Origin: Alkalihalobacillus pseudalcaliphilus
GTDB taxonomy: Bacteria > Bacillota > Bacilli > Bacillales > Bacillaceae_D
Direction of reading: 5' to 3'
Length of the DNA: 64,000 nt
Assembly (NCBI RefSeq): GCF_028610675.1
Contig: NZ_JAQQWS010000002.1
Coordinates: 345,137 to 409,136 of the forward strand
A program made the position numbers and the translations under genes. The notes under the pieces were generated by a model. That model saw nothing but the letters and a program-made list of their open reading frames with translations, ran no database searches and had not been told where the DNA came from. Below are positions 8,466 to 16,089 of this stretch, in pieces (positions within the stretch are counted from its first letter, which is position 1; each line of letters opens with the position of its first letter).

Positions 8466-8966
8466 ATGGAGCAAGTTACTTTTTTTGAGAACAACCTATA
8501 TTATAAAAAAACAGAGGAAGCTTTTTTTCTACACAAAAAGATAATAAGTGAACGTCTTCCATTTGCTGATGTTCAACACGTTGGAAGTTCAGCGATACCC
8601 AACAGCCTTACAAAGGGCGATCTTGATATACAGGTCCGTGTTACACCGGAACAATTTCCAATAGCAGTTCGAGCCCTTGAGACGTTATATGAACGTAACG
8701 AAGGCAGCTCAAAAACAAATGATTTTAGGGCATTTAAGGACGATTCAGCCACTCCTCCACTTGGCGTGCAATTAACTGTGATTAATTCTGATGTTGATTT
8801 TTTCTGGAAATTCCGTGAAATTTTATTAACTAATGACCAATATCGAAAAGAATATGACCAGATAAAGAAAAAGTATGAGGGCAAGGATATGGATACGTAT
8901 AGGGAAGCTAAAAGTGAGTTTTTCGGTATGCTAATGGAGACAGCTGAATTTAGAGAATTATCATAA
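8466..8966 (+). CDS. GrpB/UPF0157 nucleotidyltransferase-fold protein
   Basis: A protein of 166 residues with the family signature HVGSSAIPNSLTKGDLDIQV, which has the GS...D-x-D layout of the nucleotidyltransferase fold, and a helical C-terminus (YRKEYDQIKKKYEG, SEFFGMLME). Members are widespread in Bacillus. Distant relatives include CoaE-fused GrpB domains, but the substrate of the free-standing proteins is not known. The start follows GGAGGACGATTAGG. It appears monocistronic. Confidence 0.85.
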   Translation: MEQVTFFENNLYYKKTEEAFFLHKKIISERLPFADVQHVGSSAIPNSLTKGDLDIQVRVTPEQFPIAVRALETLYERNEGSSKTNDFRAFKDDSATPPLGVQLTVINSDVDFFWKFREILLTNDQYRKEYDQIKKKYEGKDMDTYREAKSEFFGMLMETAEFRELS

Positions 8967-9012
8967 TAAAGGTTATTGAGCACAAGGAGTTTAAAAAAGA
9001 TGGACAGTAAAA

Positions 9013-9681
9013 TTACTTATTCATTCGTTTGTTCACTTCAATCGTAATGAACTCTGGCAAATAATCGGGCGTACATCCTTTTGAGACCATTTCACCTTTG
9101 TAAAGACCTGTCTTTTCACCAATCTTCATACAGCGCTCGCGATATTTTTCATCATATACGCCAATCCAGCCTGCAGTAAAATTCATAGCCCACTGAACTT
9201 CCGGTTCTTCCTGCGAAATCTTAGCTTCAATGGCTGATAGCAACTCTGCTGTGTTATCAGGAGGAGTTTGTCCTGTCCACCTCAATCGTGCTTGAAAATA
9301 CCAAAAAGCTCGCCTCTGCAGAGCAGAAGAACTATTTTCCCACAACTCCATCCTTGCAATATTCTTCTTGTCTTTAGTGAGTTGATTAGCCATTAACCAA
9401 TCCATTAAGTTATTCCGCTCATCCAAGCTGTGAGTCTGCATATCCTGAACAAGCATATTCAGTGTATCTTGTGAAAGAAGTTTTTTGTCCATAATCAAGA
9501 TTGCCAACAATCTAGGTAAGAACTCACCGCTTGACCAAAGTTCCATCGCTAGTTCATGATCCTTTTTAATCTCCTTGGCGATTTTCCGTAAATCACCTAG
9601 CTTCGTTTTACTAGTAATCTGAGCTAAAATCTCTTCCGCTTGGGATGAACATTTTAATTCTGCGCTTTTATTCTTATTCAT
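9013..9681 (-). CDS. AlkD-like DNA alkylation repair protein
   Basis: About 222 residues, all alpha-helical, with HEAT-like repeats: LGDLRKIAKEIKKDHELAME, the L-W-x-S-G-x-x-x-P-R motif (ELWSSGEFLPRLLAIL), and WAMNFTAGWIGV. These features fit the AlkC/AlkD DNA alkylation repair family of HEAT-repeat glycosylases. I prefer the ATG at 9681 (MNKNKSAEL) because AAGGAGC lies 8 bases upstream; an earlier in-frame ATG at 9720 lacks a site. The end VSKGCTPDYLPEFI is characteristic of this subfamily. It is monocistronic. Confidence 0.75.
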   Translation of the reverse strand: MNKNKSAELKCSSQAEEILAQITSKTKLGDLRKIAKEIKKDHELAMELWSSGEFLPRLLAILIMDKKLLSQDTLNMLVQDMQTHSLDERNNLMDWLMANQLTKDKKNIARMELWENSSSALQRRAFWYFQARLRWTGQTPPDNTAELLSAIEAKISQEEPEVQWAMNFTAGWIGVYDEKYRERCMKIGEKTGLYKGEMVSKGCTPDYLPEFITIEVNKRMNK

Positions 9682-10108
9682 CTGACACAGCTCCTTATTG
9701 AAGTACTGTTTCATATACATATATGGCCTTGACGGGATATTTCAATAAATAAACTTCGTTATAAGTCTTATTGCTTATCATTATACCATAACGTTGTGAA
9801 TGGATTAATTTGATTGGGGACATTCTCCTTGACTATTTAGGCTCGTTTTCGTTAATAAATTTATCAGACTCATTCACTTTTCGTCTATATATCCGACTTT
9901 GATTGAATTTCTCAAACGCTTCTACAGCTAATTATTTTTCTGCTATTTCCTTTGAACCTTCCCCTGCACTTCAAGAATTTCATGCCCATTGAATTAAAGA
10001 AAGGCATTCCGTTTATTTTTCCAATCTTTCATATCCATTGTAGATACGTTCCCCCATTTATGGTATAGAATACTATAAGATTAAACTTTTAGAATGGAGG
10101 AGAACGAC
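9682..10108. other. Intergenic region without recognisable content
   Basis: AT-rich sequence between the divergent AlkD-like and APH-like genes. It must hold both promoters, but I see no well-matched -35/-10 pair, gene or stable hairpin. Confidence 0.4.
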
Positions 10109-11008
10109 ATGTACGAATTTATTAAACAAATTCCTTTTATAAGTAATTGTACGGGCATTAACGAGATTAATAAAGGATTCTCATCAGATAAAAAATATAT
10201 AATCCATATGAAAGACGATAGCAAAGTTTTACTTCGAATGTTTGACTTAGAGGAGTTGAAAATAAAGCAAAATGAATTCTATATCTTAGAAAAAATGAAA
10301 GAAACAAACGTTAATTGTTCGCGCCCAATTGAAATAGGTGAAGTAGAAGGTCATGGTTATATGATTACATCGTACATAGAGGGTAAGGATGCTGAAGATG
10401 AAATTCGTAATTACTCAGAACAAGAACAATTTGATCTTGGCTATCAAGCGGGCAAAGAATTAAATAAAATGCATAAAATAAGTGCTCCCAGTCATATTTC
10501 ATCATGGTATTCGCGGAAAGTCGAAAAGCACCAAAAATATATGGAGGCTTATTTACGCTGTGGGATAAAGATTATTCATGACCATAAGATATTGAACTTT
10601 ATTGACGATCATATAGAGTTAATGAAACAACGACCCAACGTATTTCAACATGATGATTTCCACCCTGGCAACATGATTGTCAAGGATGGGAAACTTGCAG
10701 GTATCATAGACTTTAATAGATATGATTGGGGAGACCCTATACATGAATTTTTGAAAATAGGTATTTTCACTCGAGAGATAAGTATTCCTTTTTCTAAAGG
10801 ACAAATTAAGGGTTATTTTAATAACCAAGAACCGAGTGAAGATTTCTGGAGACTATATTCACTATATATGGCCATGTGTGTGTTCTCTACTGTCGTATGG
10901 ACGATAAATACCATTCCCCACAATCTAAATGAAATGTTAGATAAGGTTTATCAATTTTTGGACGACCATAACTATTTCGACACCTTCAAACCTACATGGT
11001 ATGAATAA
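10109..11008 (+). CDS. Aminoglycoside phosphotransferase-like kinase (APH family)
   Basis: About 299 residues with the APH/choline-kinase fold. The catalytic loop is HDDFHPGN (Brenner-type H-x-D-x-x-x-x-N) and the metal-binding segment is GIIDFNRYDWGDP. The N-lobe (NKGFSSDKKYII, VLLRMFD) stands for the nucleotide site. This group includes macrolide and aminoglycoside kinases as well as metabolic kinases; a resistance role cannot be claimed from sequence alone. The start at 10109 has GGAGGAG with 6-base spacing and is better than the in-frame ATG at 10094, which contains that site. Confidence 0.85.
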   Translation: MYEFIKQIPFISNCTGINEINKGFSSDKKYIIHMKDDSKVLLRMFDLEELKIKQNEFYILEKMKETNVNCSRPIEIGEVEGHGYMITSYIEGKDAEDEIRNYSEQEQFDLGYQAGKELNKMHKISAPSHISSWYSRKVEKHQKYMEAYLRCGIKIIHDHKILNFIDDHIELMKQRPNVFQHDDFHPGNMIVKDGKLAGIIDFNRYDWGDPIHEFLKIGIFTREISIPFSKGQIKGYFNNQEPSEDFWRLYSLYMAMCVFSTVVWTINTIPHNLNEMLDKVYQFLDDHNYFDTFKPTWYE

Positions 11009-11085
11009 ACATATTTTAATACCTTGCTTGAAACTCTTTTAAATTCCTTCGCCAGTACTTTCAAGGGTCTTTAAAACCACTAATC

Positions 11086-11118
11086 AAAACATAGAGAGGC
11101 TTCAACTCTCTATGTTTT
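11086..11118. terminator. Bidirectional terminator between APH gene and small basic protein gene
   Basis: AAAACATAGAGAG pairs over 13 bp with CTCTCTATGTTTT. It lies between convergent genes. Its right arm is inside the 250-bp duplicated segment and its left arm outside it, so the second copy at 13.77 kb has only half of the hairpin. Confidence 0.8.
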
Positions 11119-11347
11119 CATTCATATTAAATATCTGTTATTTTTTCTTCGCTTTTTTCAAATACGCCTCACGTATTTTTTCAATTTGTTGTTTTTTATT
11201 AGGTTTAGCAGACTTCTGCTTTTCATGAAACTTAGTCACAGCTTGCTTACCTTTGGTATCGAATTGATACTTTCCCACTTTATTCACCTACTTTTCTAGC
11301 CTCTTAAAGAGCATCTATAAAAGAAATATAATACACCTTACTTTATT
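11098..11347. repeat. 250-bp direct repeat, copy 1
   Basis: Bases 11098-11347 recur at 13769-14018 (offset 2671) with one difference (T at 11339, C at 14010). The unit carries a complete 46-residue gene and its upstream region. Copy 1 keeps the whole downstream terminator and so is likely the parent copy. Confidence 0.95.
11138..11278 (-). CDS. Small basic protein, 46 residues, copy 1
   Basis: A GTG start preceded by AGGTGAATAAA begins MGKYQFDTKGKQ. The protein is highly basic, mostly K, Q and E, and ends AYLKKAKKK. An amphipathic helix (QQIEKIREAYLKKAK) makes a nucleic-acid- or ribosome-associated role plausible, but the family function is unknown. An identical copy lies at 13809-13949. Confidence 0.65.
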   Translation of the reverse strand: MGKYQFDTKGKQAVTKFHEKQKSAKPNKKQQIEKIREAYLKKAKKK

Positions 11348-11839
11348 CCTTCCTGAAGGGATTGCCACTAACCTCAAGAGCCATCTATTTTTACTTATCT
11401 ATTATTCTCACATGAATCAGAGACATTCACAAGCACCTAAAATCTCTTTTTAGAACCAAACGAATAGACACAATAGCTCACTTTTTGCATTTACCAATCC
11501 CTTTTTATGGACTGCCTAAACGCATGAGAACACCAAGCGTTCTCCTTTCGGACGCCTTTCAAACCCTTGATATACAAACAAAAATAAAGAACACCACCTA
11601 TCTAACAGTAAAGGTTGTGTTCTTACTATCCATTCATCGCTCATATCAATCATAGTGAAAATAACGGCGATTACGTCTGGTAGACCATGCGTAACTCGAC
11701 AAGGTGATTAAGCCCTTTACGAATCGTTGAGGGTGCTAAATCTGTAACTTGTTATACTTTCTGCACTGTGGCAACCGGAACAAAGCATTATATATAAGTA
11801 TTTGTATATGCCCCCTCTGTTAGGATAGATGTCGTCTTA
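11348..11839. other. Intergenic region with a hairpin and decayed coding traces
   Basis: A hairpin at 11587-11624 pairs AAGAACAC with GTGTTCTT, with an inner ACCT/AGGT pairing, and resembles a terminator. On the minus strand at 11671-11773 a frame reads LAPSTIRKGLNHLVELRMVY after an in-frame stop. This looks like the winged-helix tail of a Fic-type or similar protein. It has no start and is best read as a gene remnant. Confidence 0.4.
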
Positions 11840-12664
11840 CTACCCCAATATATATAATTTACGCTTTGTAAAGCTAATGATGACCTGGCTATCTTTAAAA
11901 AGTTGATAACCTACTATTCCATGTATTTTTAAATCCTTATTTTGGTTTAAATGTGAAACATCCGCAAAAACGGTATCCATATCTGTGAAGCTACCTAATC
12001 CCTTAATATCAAAATTCATCATCTTACCAAACTTGTAGTTTGACTCTGCTATCCCTTCATTGGCACCCAAAATATTTTTTTCCCCTTCAAACTTCATATT
12101 TCTCCCTAGTATATTTAGCAATTTATGATCAAACAAATTAGTGTTTGCACCGGTATCTAATGCTATTCGATATGAATATCCGCCTATTCCACATGTAATA
12201 ATTGGTAAGTGTCCGTTCATTTCAAATTGATAGTAACTAAAGTTTTTTGCCTCAAGATATTTCTCTAATTCATTGTCGTCCCAAAAACCAAATTTTTGGT
12301 TTTGATAATCTAGGTATACATTATTCTTATTAAAGAAGTCATACCCTATTAAACCGTATACTTTTCGTTCATCCTCTATTTCTAATTGAGACAGATTCAT
12401 AACAAGCGTTTCAATATCATATTTTTCAATTGTTCCACATTTTAATGATTGTAGTCTTATCTTTCCAACATCGGAGATAGGACCAGTTGCCCCCTTTAAA
12501 GTATGATCATGAGATTGTTCATAAGTATCCAGATATTTATTGTTTAATACAATACTAGGTGAACCTGAGTCTAAAATAAATGTACGACTTTCGTCGTTAA
12601 TAGTGCAATTTAGAAAAATCAAGTTATCAATTAACTTGAATTCATGTAAAGAAAGACAACTCAA
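11840..12664 (-). CDS. Two-lobed retropepsin/pepsin-like aspartic protease
   Basis: A 274-residue protein with two copies of the aspartic protease half-motif. FILDSGSPSIVLN (about residue 30) is followed by a hydrophobic-hydrophobic-Gly segment, YGLIGYDFF. IALDTGANTNLFD (about residue 168) is followed by IHGIVGYQLF. Two D-[ST]-G sites in one chain suggest an intramolecular two-lobe active site, unlike most bacterial retropepsins, which are single-lobe dimers. There is no signal peptide, so it is probably cytosolic. The TTG start follows GGGGGAG at 5-base spacing. The upstream LytTR protein on the same strand suggests that it belongs to a peptide-processing or sensing locus. Confidence 0.75.
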   Translation of the reverse strand: MSCLSLHEFKLIDNLIFLNCTINDESRTFILDSGSPSIVLNNKYLDTYEQSHDHTLKGATGPISDVGKIRLQSLKCGTIEKYDIETLVMNLSQLEIEDERKVYGLIGYDFFNKNNVYLDYQNQKFGFWDDNELEKYLEAKNFSYYQFEMNGHLPIITCGIGGYSYRIALDTGANTNLFDHKLLNILGRNMKFEGEKNILGANEGIAESNYKFGKMMNFDIKGLGSFTDMDTVFADVSHLNQNKDLKIHGIVGYQLFKDSQVIISFTKRKLYILG

Positions 12665-12755
12665 ATTAACTCCCCCTATATATAAATTTGTATGTAAGTT
12701 ACATAATACTTAAACATTTATTTATAAGGAAGGAGTGATGTTAAATAGACAAGAA

Positions 12756-13418
12756 TTAGTGCAAAGAGGACAGAAAACCTTTAAACGTTCTCCGAAATAA
12801 ATGGGCTTTCTTCTGGGATAGGGGAATAAAATTACCGTCTTTCATTAAAATATCTCTACTCTGTATACTTTCTACCCAAAGCAAATTTACAACATAACTC
12901 ACATACGGAATTTCAAAGTAATTGAGATTTCCAACCTTCTCTTTAGCTTCTTTTATTGATTTTAAACTCGTTTCATAGTAATTACGAGACGTTCTTACAT
13001 AAACCTTACGATTTAAGTATTCAAAGTAAACTATGTCTCTTGCCCTTTCATCTTTTAATCCCTTCTTTATTGGGATAGAAATTATTTCTCCATTTATTTC
13101 TAATTGCTGGGCCCATTTTTCCACTGTACTTTTCTTTAACGGATGCTTCAAATTTGTTAGCACTATCCTGCTACCTTTTTCTATACTTTGTGGGTACTTG
13201 AGTATAATTTCTTGTAATCTGGGTAATTCCACACTAAATATTTCATCACTTATTGCTATAATATCAAAGCTTAATATATCATTTATAAGAAGATTACTAT
13301 CCACAAAGAGACTAATATAAATATTGTCGAATTGACTTTTTAAAATTGATTCAATATTATATCCCGCATTAGTTATTAAAGACTTTTCAGTACCTAATAA
13401 TGCTATCTTAACCTCCAT
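12756..13418 (-). CDS. LytTR-type transcription regulator with a degenerate receiver-like N-terminus
   Basis: A 220-residue protein. Residues 1 to about 110 have receiver-like alternation (VKIALLGTEKS, ISLFVDSNLLI, FDIIAISDE, GSRIVLTNLKHPL) but I see no clear phospho-acceptor aspartate triad. From about residue 125, RDIVYFEYLNRKVYVRTS through YEIPYVSYV-type sequence to DGNFIPLSQKKAHLFRRTF matches the LytTR DNA-binding domain. It lies upstream of the aspartic protease gene with a 90-base gap and the same orientation, so it may control it. The likely start is ATG 13418 after GGAGTGG. Confidence 0.7.
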   Translation of the reverse strand: MEVKIALLGTEKSLITNAGYNIESILKSQFDNIYISLFVDSNLLINDILSFDIIAISDEIFSVELPRLQEIILKYPQSIEKGSRIVLTNLKHPLKKSTVEKWAQQLEINGEIISIPIKKGLKDERARDIVYFEYLNRKVYVRTSRNYYETSLKSIKEAKEKVGNLNYFEIPYVSYVVNLLWVESIQSRDILMKDGNFIPLSQKKAHLFRRTFKGFLSSLH

Positions 13419-13624
13419 TAATCACCACTCCAAATCGGTTTATACATCCATAATTCCAATTCTAGCGTATTTTTTGGTATGATTTTTGCACGAATGTATC
13501 CTCAATCTAATAAGATTAATAACTTTAATGAATACTTCTTTGTAAAAGTAAGTCCAATATTTCCTTTAACTGAATGAACGGCAGTATGAAAGTCTATTAT
13601 TAATAACTTCCTTTAGCCAATCTA

Positions 13625-13768
13625 CTAATAACCCCATTGAAAAAGCTCTTCACTGTTATATGTTGAATTTCCGTATCCAGGTAAAATATAAACTCTTGGA
13701 TATCTAAATCCTTTTTCTCCTTCTACGGAAGATGTTGATACTCCAATACTCGATGCCCATTCATAAGC
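13625..13768 (-). pseudogene. C-terminal fragment of an unknown gene cut by the 250-bp duplication
   Basis: The minus-strand frame encodes about 47 residues (AYEWASSIGVSTSSVEG, later FRYPRVYILPGYG and a terminal SEELFQWGY) with good protein character but no start. Upstream of it the frame ends at the border of repeat copy 2 (13769). The 5' part of the gene was probably removed or displaced when the duplication was inserted. The family is not recognised. Confidence 0.55.
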
Positions 13769-14018
13769 GGCTTCAACTCTCTATGTTTTCATTCATATTA
13801 AATATCTGTTATTTTTTCTTCGCTTTTTTCAAATACGCCTCACGTATTTTTTCAATTTGTTGTTTTTTATTAGGTTTAGCAGACTTCTGCTTTTCATGAA
13901 ACTTAGTCACAGCTTGCTTACCTTTGGTATCGAATTGATACTTTCCCACTTTATTCACCTACTTTTCTAGCCTCTTAAAGAGCATCTATAAAAGAAATAT
14001 AATACACCTCACTTTATT
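13769..14018. repeat. 250-bp direct repeat, copy 2
   Basis: This is the second copy of the segment at 11098-11347, with one difference in 250 bases. It lacks the left arm of the terminator that follows copy 1 and abuts a truncated gene, which marks it as the derived copy. Confidence 0.95.
13809..13949 (-). CDS. Small basic protein, 46 residues, copy 2
   Basis: Its coding sequence is identical to the gene at 11138-11278, with the same GTG start and AGGTGAATAAA. It does not have the intact terminator, so transcription may run on into the truncated gene fragment. Near-identity points to recent duplication or gene conversion. Confidence 0.6.
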   Translation of the reverse strand: MGKYQFDTKGKQAVTKFHEKQKSAKPNKKQQIEKIREAYLKKAKKK

Positions 14019-14230
14019 AAGTAAAGATGATTATGTACGGCTGACATCGGGTCACCTTTTAATCATTACACAAATACAATTTCCTAATCCAAATACATGA
14101 ATGTTATGGGAATGGCTCATTAGTACTTTTAGTAAAAAAGGAGGGATGTACCTCCCCCTATTGAAAGCTTACCACACCACTAATATAAATTTATCTGATG
14201 GGGAGGAACATCACGATTACATTATAATAA

Positions 14231-14256
14231 AAACCACCCGTTTCCACAGGTGGTTT
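14231..14256 (-). terminator. Hairpin terminator
   Basis: AAACCACC pairs with GGTGGTTT. Read on the minus strand the stem is followed by TTTTTATTATAAT. No clear minus-strand gene lies immediately upstream, so it may belong to a decayed unit. Confidence 0.5.
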
Positions 14257-14327
14257 ACTCTTCCATTGAGGACGTATTTTACCGTCCTATGGAATTTTTT
14301 ATTTCTTCTTGCCTATAACTTGGAAGC

Positions 14328-14627
14328 ATGAACAATAATCTGGTGGAAATGGCTGATGAATGTAAGGAGAAAATGGGACAGTTTCAAAGAACGAGGTAAA
14401 AGTGGGTTGAGGAAGGTGAGCAGCTATTAGAGCGGCGAGAGAGGTTAGGATTATCAAGATCATTCATAGCTCAAGAAACGGGAGTAAGCCTAGGGAGATT
14501 AACCAAGTTAGAACATGACGAGTCAGTCAAAGAAGCGAGGTTATTAAGCAAGGTATGTACACGGACAATTTTCTTCAATCTTACTCGTTCGGTAACTGAA
14601 ATCCAACCTTTATATTCGGTCGATTGA
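14328..14627 (+). pseudogene. XRE-type helix-turn-helix gene broken by an in-frame stop
   Basis: A 100-codon frame from ATG 14328 contains TAA at codon 24 (14397-14399). After the stop it reads EGEQLLERRERLGLSRSFIA and QETGVSLGRLTKLEHDES, a clear XRE helix-turn-helix. The region past the domain looks scrambled. With no Shine-Dalgarno start after the stop, this is most likely a decayed regulator of a former mobile element. Confidence 0.6.
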
Positions 14628-14865
14628 GGTATGCAATTTTTTTGCGGAAATATTTGAAAAAAAATTGACCGAGAGACAGGTTGGATTGCCGATTATTTTA
14701 ATCAAGCAGAGGCTAGTTAAATGGCAGACAAGCAGGCAAGGAACAGATCGAAACAGCTAGGAAACATCCAAACCTTCTACCTAAGAAAACCAATAAGCAT
14801 AGTTAAATAGGTAGACTCCATGTTCATTTCAACTATAGTAACATCTGTATTAACCTGCAATTGAA

Positions 14866-16065
14866 TTAAGCTGATTTACTAACTGCCTGCCATTCTTTTT
14901 TCCAGGTAAGCTGTACTAATAATAGCAGTCCTAGTGCTAAGAGGGCAATACAAGCCAATACGATAAAACCACCTGAATAGGTACCCGTCCAATCACGTAA
15001 AATACCGAGGATATTAGGAAGGAAAAATCCCCCAATACCTCCTGCTGCCCCTACGATCCCTGTAACCATACCAATTTCTTTTTGAAAGCGTTGTGGAACC
15101 AATTGAAAAACCGCACCATTTCCCATTCCTAGAAAGCCCATACCGAGGAATAATGCAATTGTGACAAGGATAAGCGGTGGTAAGAGACTCACTACAAACA
15201 TACTAATGGCTACACCAATAAAAAGCATTCTCAGTAAAGTGGTCCCACCGATTTTATCAGAAATATACCCACCAACAGGTCGTAAGAAACTACCAGCTGC
15301 CACTACGATTGTGACAAATTCCCCTGCCCGAACTCCTGATAGACCATATTGCGTCACAAAGAAATAACTAAGGAAGCTTGAAAGCCCGACAAACCCACCA
15401 AATGTCACACTATATAACAAACAAAAATACCATGTATCACGTTCCTTAAATACTAGGAAATAGTTTTTGAGTGGCTGTGGTTCTGGCTGATTTGGCGGTT
15501 CTTTTGCCATTAAAATAAAGGAGATTAGAACAAGACCTAACGGGATGATGGCCAGGCCCATGACACCACTCCAGCCATATATTTCGGCAAGTCTCGGACC
15601 AAATAAGGTGGCAAGCAAAGTCCCACTATTTCCTGCTCCAGCAATACCCATCGCAATTCCTTGCATTTTAGGTGGATACCAACGACTTGCTAATGGTAAT
15701 GAGGCCGAAAAGCTAGCACCTGCGACACCTAATAAAATACCGATTGCTACTAGCTCACTTAGCGTTTGAGTAAATAACCACCCCCATACTAGTGGAACCA
15801 TAGTCACAAGCATACCGCCAATGGCTGTTCTTTTTGGACCAAACCGATCGGTCAATATACCAACAATGATTCGAAAAACCGATCCACCTAAAATCGGAAT
15901 CGCCACAATTAATCCTAATTGTGAGGCTGTCAAGCCAAAATCCGTTGTAATATAAGCTCCTAAGGCACCTAGAAGCACCCATATCATAAAACTAATGTCA
16001 AAATACAAAAACGCTGAAAGTAAAGATGGGGCATGGCCACTTTTTCTGAGATCTGATAATTTCAT
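14866..16065 (-). CDS. Nitrate/nitrite transporter, NarK/NasA type (MFS)
   Basis: A 399-residue protein with twelve predicted membrane helices. It has the nitrate-porter features of this MFS branch: FDISFMIWVLLGALGAYI at the N-terminus, GILTDRFGPKRT in loop 2-3, glycine-rich helices (GIAGAGNSGTLLATLFGPRL and GMVTGIVGAAGGIGGFFLP), and the GNGAVFQLVPQRF segment. It imports nitrate, and perhaps exchanges nitrite, across the cytoplasmic membrane. It is the last gene of the nas cluster, behind nasC on the same strand with a 24-base gap and an AGGAGTGG site. In B. subtilis nasA lies apart from nasBCDEF, so its inclusion here is a difference in layout. Confidence 0.9.
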   Translation of the reverse strand: MKLSDLRKSGHAPSLLSAFLYFDISFMIWVLLGALGAYITTDFGLTASQLGLIVAIPILGGSVFRIIVGILTDRFGPKRTAIGGMLVTMVPLVWGWLFTQTLSELVAIGILLGVAGASFSASLPLASRWYPPKMQGIAMGIAGAGNSGTLLATLFGPRLAEIYGWSGVMGLAIIPLGLVLISFILMAKEPPNQPEPQPLKNYFLVFKERDTWYFCLLYSVTFGGFVGLSSFLSYFFVTQYGLSGVRAGEFVTIVVAAGSFLRPVGGYISDKIGGTTLLRMLFIGVAISMFVVSLLPPLILVTIALFLGMGFLGMGNGAVFQLVPQRFQKEIGMVTGIVGAAGGIGGFFLPNILGILRDWTGTYSGGFIVLACIALLALGLLLLVQLTWKKEWQAVSKSA

Positions 16066-16089
16066 CTCTTATCCACTCCTTATCTCTGT

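Noticed and set aside
10109..11008. Antibiotic resistance gene
   Set aside because: The kinase fold is clear but the family is too broad to claim aminoglycoside or macrolide resistance from sequence alone.
14101..14331. A 76-residue plus-strand ORF
   Set aside because: No ribosome binding site, overlaps a hairpin and has no recognisable domain.
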